A stretch of DNA of 64,000 nucleotides, taken from assembly GCF_021462405.1 (NCBI RefSeq), contig NZ_JAKEDU010000002.1, positions 186,001 to 250,000 of the forward strand, written 5' to 3'. Made by a program: the position numbers and the translations under genes. The stretch is from Thermus tengchongensis (GTDB taxonomy: Bacteria; Deinococcota; Deinococci; Deinococcales; Thermaceae). The notes under the pieces are model-generated. The model did no database searches. It worked only from the letters and a program-made list of their open reading frames with translations, and was not told the origin of the DNA. Below, piece after piece: positions 56,132 to 64,000 of this stretch. Position 1 is the first letter of the stretch. Every line of letters begins with the position of its first letter.

Positions 56132-57282
<1,151 letters not shown>

Positions 57283-57354
57283 GCGCCCCAGAAGGCCCGG
57301 GCTCCAAGAGGGCGTGGGTAAGCGCCGAGGGGGGGGCGACCTTCCTTTAGGTGT

Positions 57355-57360
57355 TAAGAT
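57355..57360 (+). promoter_or_regulatory. -10 box of the metG leader (leaderless)
   Basis: TAAGAT, 7 bases before the ATG of the leader peptide at 57368. The spacer GGAGGGC could also serve as a ribosome-binding site. Confidence 0.5.
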
Positions 57361-57367
57361 GGAGGGC

Positions 57368-57391
57368 ATGAAGGGCATGCCCCGGGGGTAG
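57368..57391 (+). CDS. metG leader peptide (7 codons, two Met)
   Basis: Encodes MKGMPRG then TAG. The second Met codon is at 57377-57379. The stop codon abuts the first strand of the antiterminator pairing at 57391-57399. Existence is inferred from its position between a promoter and an attenuator; it is too short for homology. Confidence 0.45.
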   Translation: MKGMPRG

Positions 57392-57435
57392 GGCAGGGGG
57401 GCTTCCCCGCCCGGGGCCCCTGCCCCGGGTTTTTT
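57391..57435 (+). promoter_or_regulatory. metG attenuator with mutually exclusive antiterminator
   Basis: Terminator: CCCGGGGC (57410-57417)/GCCCCGGG (57422-57429), 4-base loop, then TTTTTT (57430-57435). Competing helix: GGGCAGGGG (57391-57399) pairs perfectly with CCCCTGCCC (57418-57426), which shares bases with the terminator. metG begins 11 bases after the T-run, with AGGAGG between. Confidence 0.65.
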
Positions 57436-57437
57436 AG

Positions 57438-59336
<1,899 letters not shown>

Positions 59337-59377
59337 CCCTTGGCGTAGTAAGAGCGCAGAGGAGGTCATTACCGGGG

Positions 59378-59400
59378 CCCCCCTGCCGGAGCCAGGGGGG
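59378..59400 (+). terminator. first hairpin after metG
   Basis: Perfect 8-bp arms CCCCCCTG (59378-59385)/CAGGGGGG (59393-59400) with a 7-base loop; no T-run directly after. Confidence 0.5.
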
Positions 59401-59406
59401 TGGTTT

Positions 59407-59433
59407 AAAGGGGCCGGGGAAACCGGCCCCTTT
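59407..59433. terminator. bidirectional terminator between metG and ctpA
   Basis: Perfect 11-bp arms AAAGGGGCCGG (59407-59417)/CCGGCCCCTTT (59423-59433) with a 5-base loop. It can serve both converging genes. Confidence 0.8.
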
Positions 59434-59448
59434 CGCCTTCTTCCCGAA

Positions 59449-60774
59449 CTAACGGGTGGCGTTAAGCTCCTCCAAGGCCCGCTTGAGGATGGCGTCTTGC
59501 TCCAGATCCAAAACCGCCTGCCCACGGTCCTCGGGAAGAGGCCGCTGGCGCTGGGGTTCGGCGTAGGTGAACTTCCCCTCGGCATCGGCCTTGACCTTCA
59601 CGGTTTTGCCGTTTAGGGTCACGGAGATCTCGGCCCCTGGCGGGGCCCCGGCCCCTTGGAAGGAGAAGGGGGTGGGGAAGCGGGTGTCCTTGACCTCAAT
59701 GTCGGGCTTCAGGCCCTCCTTGTTGATGGCCCGGCGTTTGGGGGTAAGCCACTCGAAGGTGACCAGGGTGAGCTCCCCGCCGTTGGCCAAGGTGTAGGGG
59801 GTTTGGCCTACCCCTTTGCCGAAGGTCCTTTCCCCAATCACCTTGGCCCGGCCGTAGTCCTGCAGGGCCCCGGCCACGATCTCGCTGGCCGAGGCCGAAT
59901 TGCCGTTCACCAAGACCACCATGGGCCCGTCCCAGAGGGGGCGGCCCGAGGCCTCGCACCAGACCCGGGTGAGGTTGCGGGTGCGGGTGTAGACGATGGG
60001 GCCTTCCCGGAGGAAGGCGCTGGCCACTGCGCACCCCTGATCTAGGAGCCCGCCTGCGTTGTCCCGAAGGTCGAAGATCAGCTTCTTCATCCCCTGGGCC
60101 TTGAGGTCTTCGATGGCCCTTTTCAGCTGGTCCTCCACCTTAAAGTTGCCGAAGGTTTCCAGGGCAATGTAGCCGATGTCTCCGATCTTGCCCGTGGAAA
60201 CGGAGATGATTTCTACCTTCTCTCTCACCAGCTCGAAGACCAGGGGAGCCGGAGTGCCCTCCCGGCGCACCTTGATGGTGACCTTGGTGCCCTCACGGCC
60301 CCGGATCCGGGCCACCACCTCTTGGAGGGGAAGGCCGGTCACGTCCTCCCCGTCCACCTCGAGGATCACATCCCCCGCCCGCATCCCCGCCCGCTGGGCG
60401 GGCAGGCCCTTCATTACCCCTTCGATCTTGGCCCCCGTGCCGTCGGGGTTGGCGGGGGAAAGGGTGGCCCCGATGCCGAAGAACTCGCCCCTGAGGTCCT
60501 CCTGCCTTAGGCTTGCCCGCTGGGGTGGGGAGTAGCTGGTGAAGGGGTCTTTCAGGGCGGAAACCATGCCCCCGATGGCCCCTTCCAGGAGGGCGTTCAG
60601 CTTCTCCCGGGGCAAGGGTTCCAGATAGTCCTGCTGGATCCTCTGGTAGACCTCCAGGAGGGCCTGACCGCTCGGGTTTTGCAGGAGGTTTTCCGCCTGG
60701 GGACGAGGAAGCTGGGCGTATACCAGGGCCAGGACCACCCCAAGCCCTGCGATGAGCCATGCGCGTTTTTTCAT
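59449..60774 (-). CDS. S41-family carboxy-terminal processing protease
   Basis: 441 residues from ATG 60774 (GAGGGAAGAG upstream); GTG 60786 is possible, 9 bases after TATAGT. Signal or anchor (AWLIAGLGVVLALVYAQ), then a PDZ domain (IEGVMKGLPAQRAGMRAGDVILEVDGEDVTGL) and the serine-lysine catalytic core with Ser in VLVNGNSASASEIVAGAL and Lys in GERTFGKGVGQT. Acts in the periplasm on protein C-termini, in some species on peptidoglycan hydrolases. Divergent from ftsE. Confidence 0.93.
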   Translation of the reverse strand: MKKRAWLIAGLGVVLALVYAQLPRPQAENLLQNPSGQALLEVYQRIQQDYLEPLPREKLNALLEGAIGGMVSALKDPFTSYSPPQRASLRQEDLRGEFFGIGATLSPANPDGTGAKIEGVMKGLPAQRAGMRAGDVILEVDGEDVTGLPLQEVVARIRGREGTKVTIKVRREGTPAPLVFELVREKVEIISVSTGKIGDIGYIALETFGNFKVEDQLKRAIEDLKAQGMKKLIFDLRDNAGGLLDQGCAVASAFLREGPIVYTRTRNLTRVWCEASGRPLWDGPMVVLVNGNSASASEIVAGALQDYGRAKVIGERTFGKGVGQTPYTLANGGELTLVTFEWLTPKRRAINKEGLKPDIEVKDTRFPTPFSFQGAGAPPGAEISVTLNGKTVKVKADAEGKFTYAEPQRQRPLPEDRGQAVLDLEQDAILKRALEELNATR

Positions 60775-60795
60775 CTCTTCCCTCACCTAGCTTCC

Positions 60796-60801
60796 ACTAT
60801 A
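60796..60801 (-). promoter_or_regulatory. -10 box of the ctpA-like gene
   Basis: TATAGT on the minus strand, 21 bases before ATG 60774 or 9 before GTG 60786. The same hexamer serves ftsE on the other strand, 39 bp away. Confidence 0.55.
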
Positions 60802-60839
60802 GCGCCTTTCCATGAGAAGAAAGTCTGGCCTGCCTTCCG

Positions 60840-60845
60840 TATAGT
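60840..60845 (+). promoter_or_regulatory. -10 box of ftsE (leaderless)
   Basis: TATAGT, 6 bases before ATG 60852. Confidence 0.6.
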
Positions 60846-60851
60846 AGGGGC

Positions 60852-61580
60852 ATGATCGCCTTCCACCGGGTGGGCCTGGAGTATCCCCGCACGGGGACCA
60901 AGGCGCTTTACAACGTGAGCCTTGAGGTGAAGAAGGGGGAGTTCGTCTACGTGGTGGGCCACTCCGGGGCGGGGAAGTCCACCCTGCTTTCCCTCATCCT
61001 CCGGCGACTCGTGCCCACCCACGGGGCGGTCTACTTCGGCGGGCAGAACCTGAAGCTGCTCCGGGGGGACCAGGTGGCCTACCACCGCCGCCGGATCGGC
61101 ATGGTCTTTCAGGACCACCGCCTCCTTTCCGACATGACCGTGGAGGAAAACCTGGCCTTCGTCCTGCGGGTGCAAGGCGTTCCGGGCAAGGAGTGGCCGG
61201 AGCGCATCGCCACCGCTTTGCGGCGGGTGGGCCTGGCCCACAAGAAGAGGGCCTTTCCCGATGAGCTTTCCGTGGGGGAGGCCCAGCGGGTGGCCATCGC
61301 CCGGGCCTTGCTTCTGGACCCCCCCGTGATCCTGGCAGACGAGCCCACGGGGAACCTGGACCTGGATAACGCCCTGCAGGTGCTGGATATCCTCAAGGCC
61401 GCCCACCAGCGGGGGGCCACGGTGGTGGTGGCCACCCATAGCCGGGAACTTCTGGAGGCCTATCCGGCGCGGGTGGTGGTCCTGAAGGCCGGGCAGGTGG
61501 TGCGGGACGAACGTCCTGGGGAAGGTGGTAGCATAAGGGTAAGGGAAAGCCCTAACCGGGGCGGAAAGGAGGGCACATGA
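60852..61580 (+). CDS. ftsE: cell-division ABC ATPase FtsE
   Basis: 242 residues. Walker A VGHSGAGKSTLLSLILR, Q-loop IGMVFQDHRLLSDMTVEEN, signature ELSVGEAQRVAIARAL, Walker B VILADEPTGNLD. FtsE together with FtsX transmits energy across the membrane to amidase activators such as EnvC. Here ftsX is not adjacent but on the other strand about 1.9 kb away, next to an EnvC-like gene. hpf follows with an ATGA overlap. Confidence 0.94.
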   Translation: MIAFHRVGLEYPRTGTKALYNVSLEVKKGEFVYVVGHSGAGKSTLLSLILRRLVPTHGAVYFGGQNLKLLRGDQVAYHRRRIGMVFQDHRLLSDMTVEENLAFVLRVQGVPGKEWPERIATALRRVGLAHKKRAFPDELSVGEAQRVAIARALLLDPPVILADEPTGNLDLDNALQVLDILKAAHQRGATVVVATHSRELLEAYPARVVVLKAGQVVRDERPGEGGSIRVRESPNRGGKEGT

Positions 61581-62137
61581 ACGTCTACAAACTCATCGGT
61601 CGCAACCTGGAGATCACCGACGCCATCCGGGACTACGTGGAAAAGAAGCTTTCCCGCCTGGACCGCTACCAGAACGGGGAGCTCATGGCCAAGGTGGTTC
61701 TCTCCCTGGCGGGCAGCAACCACGTGGCCCGCAAGGCCAAGGCCGAGGTGCAGGTGGACCTCCCCGGGGGGCTCGTCAGGGTGGAGGAGGAGGATCCCGA
61801 CCTTTACGCGGCCATCGACCGCATGGTGGACCGCCTGGAAACCCAGCTCAAGCGCTACAAGGAGCGCCGTTTTATCGGTAAGCGCCACTCGTACCAGGGG
61901 CCTCCGCCCCCCGAGGTGCAGGACCTCGAGGCCCTGCGCAAGCCCGAGGAAGAGGAGGGTCCCAAAATCGTTCGGGTCAAGCGCTTCGAGATGAAGCCCA
62001 TGGACCCCGAGGAAGCGGCCTTCCAGATGGAGGCTTTGGGCCACGATTTCTTCGTGTTCCGCAACGCCAAGACCGACGAGATCAACGTCATCTATCGCCG
62101 TAAGGACGGCAACTACGGGCTTATCGAGCCCGCATAG
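61577..62137 (+). CDS. hpf: ribosome hibernation-promoting factor, long form
   Basis: 186 residues. N-terminal S30AE/YfiA domain (NVYKLIGRNLEITDAIRDYVEKKLSRLDRY...ADIDRMVDRLETQL-type DLYAAIDRMVDRLETQLKRYKERR), a linker rich in Pro/Glu, and the C-terminal dimerisation domain (IVRVKRFEMKPMDPEEAAFQMEALGHDFFVFRNAKTDEINVIYRRKDGNYGLIEP). The long form makes 100S dimers. ATGA overlap with ftsE couples its translation to a division gene. Confidence 0.95.
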   Translation: MNVYKLIGRNLEITDAIRDYVEKKLSRLDRYQNGELMAKVVLSLAGSNHVARKAKAEVQVDLPGGLVRVEEEDPDLYAAIDRMVDRLETQLKRYKERRFIGKRHSYQGPPPPEVQDLEALRKPEEEEGPKIVRVKRFEMKPMDPEEAAFQMEALGHDFFVFRNAKTDEINVIYRRKDGNYGLIEPA

Positions 62138-62149
62138 CCCTCAAGGGCC

Positions 62150-63442
62150 TTAGTAGTAGGCGGAGGGATCCACGAAGCGGGTCTCTCCGCCTACGCGTAC
62201 CGCCACCCTGAACTCCAGCTCCTCCGGGCGGATGAGAAGGCCTCCCCCCGTGTATCCGAGGAGCTGGCCCCGCTCTACCCTTTGCCCTTCCTGCACCAGG
62301 GGTTCTTGCAGGTTGGTGTAGACGGTGGAGAGGGTTTCCGTGTGCACCAGCATCACCGTGTAGCCCAGGTTGGGCAGGAAGAGGATTCCGGCCACGTACC
62401 CTTCGGCGGCTGCCTGCACGGGGCTTCCCGGGGCCGGGCCCTGGATGACCTGGAACGGGCCTTCCTGCCCGTAGGGCACCAGGATCCTCCCCCCAGGCAC
62501 GGGAAAGGCCAGCCGGCCCACGGTGGCGGGTAAGGGGGGAGGAGGCACCACCACGCTGGCCTCCCGGGGTGCCGGCTGGGCCGCGGCCTGGCGGCGCTCA
62601 GCTTCCCGCCTACGCCGTTCCTCCTCCTGCCTTCTCCGCTCCTCCTCCAGGCGTTTGAGCTCCAGGAGGCGTTGCCTCTCCGCCAGCACCCGGGCCTGGA
62701 GCTGGGCCAGCTCCGCTTGCAGACGTTGCCTTTCCTGCAGAGCCTCCCGCAGGAGGGCTCGTTTGCCCTGGGCTTCCCGTTCCAGGCTGGAGAGGGTAGC
62801 CTCCAGCTCCTTCTTCTGCCCCTCGAGGGCCCTTTGGGTTTCCCCGAGAGCCTTTTCCTTGGCGGTGAGGTCGGTGAGGAGAAGGCTTAAGCGCTCCCGT
62901 TCTTCCCTTAGGGCCTTCAGGGTAGCCTGAAGGGTGCGAACCAGGTCCGCATCCCGCTTTGAGATGTACCCCACCCAGCGGGCCCGGACCGCCAGGTCGG
63001 TGAAGGACTGGGCCCTGAGGAGGGGTAGATAGCGGCCCGCCCTTTCCCGGTGGAGGCTTCGCATCAAGGCCTGGAGCCGTTCCTTGAGGCTTTCCAGGTC
63101 CTTTTCCAGCTGGGCGATGCGCCCTTCCGTCCGGTGTATCTCCTCTTTCAGCTGGGCGATCTGCCGGCTCAAGGCAACGCGTTCCTTCTCCAACCGGGTG
63201 ATCTCCCTTTCCAAACGGGCCTTCTCCTTAAGCAGGTTCTCCACCCGGGTGGAAAGGCGGGAAAGCTCTTGGTTTAGGATCCGGATCCGCCTTTGGCTTT
63301 GCTCCTCGAGGGCCTTGGCCCGGTTCAGCTGGTCCTCCAGGTTGCGCACGGTGCGCTCCTGGGCGGGCACGTTCTGGCCCAAGGCCCATGGCAGAAGGCC
63401 TTGGCACAAAAGCAAGAAGAGGAGAGGCCAGCTGGGGCGCAT
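62150..63442 (-). CDS. EnvC-like murein hydrolase activator (degenerate LytM/M23 domain)
   Basis: 430 residues. Signal peptide 1-22; two long coiled-coil blocks (about 30-125 and 165-285, very Arg/Glu/Leu-rich); Ala/Pro linker; a C-terminal M23-like beta domain (GRLAFPVPGGRILVPYGQ...SPVQAAAEGYVAGILFLPNLGYTVMLVHTETLSTVYTNL). The zinc ligands are mostly lost: the HxxxD site reads VIQGPAPG and the final HxH region reads YTNL. This is the EnvC pattern: no enzyme activity, but activation of amidases under FtsEX control. It starts 1 base after the ftsX stop. Confidence 0.85.
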   Translation of the reverse strand: MRPSWPLLFLLLCQGLLPWALGQNVPAQERTVRNLEDQLNRAKALEEQSQRRIRILNQELSRLSTRVENLLKEKARLEREITRLEKERVALSRQIAQLKEEIHRTEGRIAQLEKDLESLKERLQALMRSLHRERAGRYLPLLRAQSFTDLAVRARWVGYISKRDADLVRTLQATLKALREERERLSLLLTDLTAKEKALGETQRALEGQKKELEATLSSLEREAQGKRALLREALQERQRLQAELAQLQARVLAERQRLLELKRLEEERRRQEEERRRREAERRQAAAQPAPREASVVVPPPPLPATVGRLAFPVPGGRILVPYGQEGPFQVIQGPAPGSPVQAAAEGYVAGILFLPNLGYTVMLVHTETLSTVYTNLQEPLVQEGQRVERGQLLGYTGGGLLIRPEELEFRVAVRVGGETRFVDPSAYY

Positions 63443-63443
63443 C

Positions 63444-64000
63444 CTAGACTTCCTTCAGATAGGCCTGGGTGGCCATGAAGGCTCCCCCAGCTCCCAGGAC
63501 CACCGCCAGGGCCAGGACCATGAGGCCCGTTTGCCAGAGGTCCTTGGCCCCCAGCACGGGAAGGAAGGGAAGTAGCCCCTGGAGGGCCTGTGCCAGGCCC
63601 CGGTAGAGGAGGGTACCGAAGCCCACCGCCAGGAGGCTTGCCCCCAGGGTGAGGAGGATTCCTTCCACCACAAAAGGAGCCTGGATAAACCGCCGGGTGG
63701 CCCCCACCAGGAGCATGATGCCCAGGGCTTCCTTGCGGCTTTCCAGGGATAGGCGGATGGAGCCCATGACGCTGAAGAAGGTGTTGAGGAGAAGAAGCCC
63801 CACCAGGATCCCCATGGCCAGGCGGCTTCCGGATAGCACCTGGACCAGCCTTTCCGTAAGCTCCCCCCCATACTCGACCCCTTCTACCCCCGGAAGCCTC
63901 CGTAGCCTTTCCGCCACTTTGCGCACCGCCTCCGGATCCTTAAGCCTCAGGCGCAGGGTGTCGGGCAAGGGGTTTTCCACCAGGTCCTTGGCCTCGGCCA
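63444..64000 (-). CDS. ftsX: cell-division protein FtsX, C-terminal part (cut by the window end)
   Basis: About 185 residues; the frame stays open to the window edge (EAKDLVENPLPDTLRLRL), so the N-terminal cytoplasmic tail and first membrane segment lie beyond. Visible are the end of the extracellular domain (VEGVEYGGELTERLVQVL), then three membrane segments with the FtsX motif LESRKEALGIMLLVGATRRFIQAPFVVEG. Likely cotranscribed with the EnvC-like gene and functionally tied to ftsE at 60852. Confidence 0.9.
   Translation of the reverse strand, partial: AEAKDLVENPLPDTLRLRLKDPEAVRKVAERLRRLPGVEGVEYGGELTERLVQVLSGSRLAMGILVGLLLLNTFFSVMGSIRLSLESRKEALGIMLLVGATRRFIQAPFVVEGILLTLGASLLAVGFGTLLYRGLAQALQGLLPFLPVLGAKDLWQTGLMVLALAVVLGAGGAFMATQAYLKEV

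Overview
The window is a chromosomal segment of a Thermus species (phylum Deinococcota). Indications are the very high GC content and GC-ending codons, tightly packed genes with 1-4 bp start/stop overlaps, many GTG starts, a pyrR-pyrB-pyrC cluster with a leader-peptide attenuator like that reported for Thermus strain ZO5, a speE/speD-like polyamine pair, the futalosine menaquinone gene mqnC, thyX, and a FemX-type gene fitting an Orn-Gly peptidoglycan. I see no rRNA, tRNA, CRISPR array, prophage or insertion-sequence transposase. The sequence alone does not fix the species.

Layout. 2-3000: end of miaB, a small membrane protein, an FAD oxidoreductase and mobA. 2997-9466 (minus): a six-gene secreted/outer-membrane cluster with three subunit-like proteins, a PapD-like chaperone candidate, a fourth small subunit and a 951-residue beta-barrel protein with Ca-loop domains. 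A divergent SARP-like regulator (9634-11319) faces it. This is the best candidate for an undescribed system: a chaperone/usher-like surface-fibre locus whose promoter carries direct repeats spaced 11 bp. 11316-18961: lon, a lipoprotein, pyrD, and the pyrRBC-Uma2 operon with leader peptide and attenuator. 18957-28206: TauE exporter, D-2-hydroxyacid dehydrogenase with an AbrB/PIN toxin-antitoxin pair, tldD/tldE, holA, an acyl-CoA dehydrogenase and small proteins. 28278-34835: structured leader and tsaD, secA, yebC, a CPA2 antiporter. 34905-40135: DsbA-like protein, speE with a catalytically degenerate speD, ftsK, skp. 40233-46516: barrel protein, CBS-ACT protein, pheA, a response regulator with an unusual C-terminus, femX and three LptC/LptA-like genes. 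46614-55536: BMP-type receptor and ABC ATPase without permeases, ligA, thyX, trpBA, mqnC. 55602-64000: adenosine-specific kinase, prxQ-rpiA, metG behind a Met-codon attenuator, ctpA, ftsE-hpf, and a catalytically degenerate EnvC-like gene with a partial ftsX on the opposite strand.

Regulation. Two features recur. First, at least 18 start codons lie only 6-8 bases after a TANNNT -10 hexamer, the leaderless-mRNA arrangement; this rule also decides several start codons here. Second, a roughly 105-bp intergenic element (three good copies and one decayed) has CTAAGTAC terminal inverted repeats and a perfect 12-bp hairpin, and its ends supply the TAA stop codons of flanking genes.

Functional themes are cell-envelope biogenesis and division (skp, Lpt-like trio, femX, ftsK, ftsE/X, EnvC-like, ctpA, fibre locus), pyrimidine, tryptophan, phenylalanine and menaquinone synthesis, protein export and quality control (secA, lon, tldDE), and DNA replication (holA, ligA, thyX).
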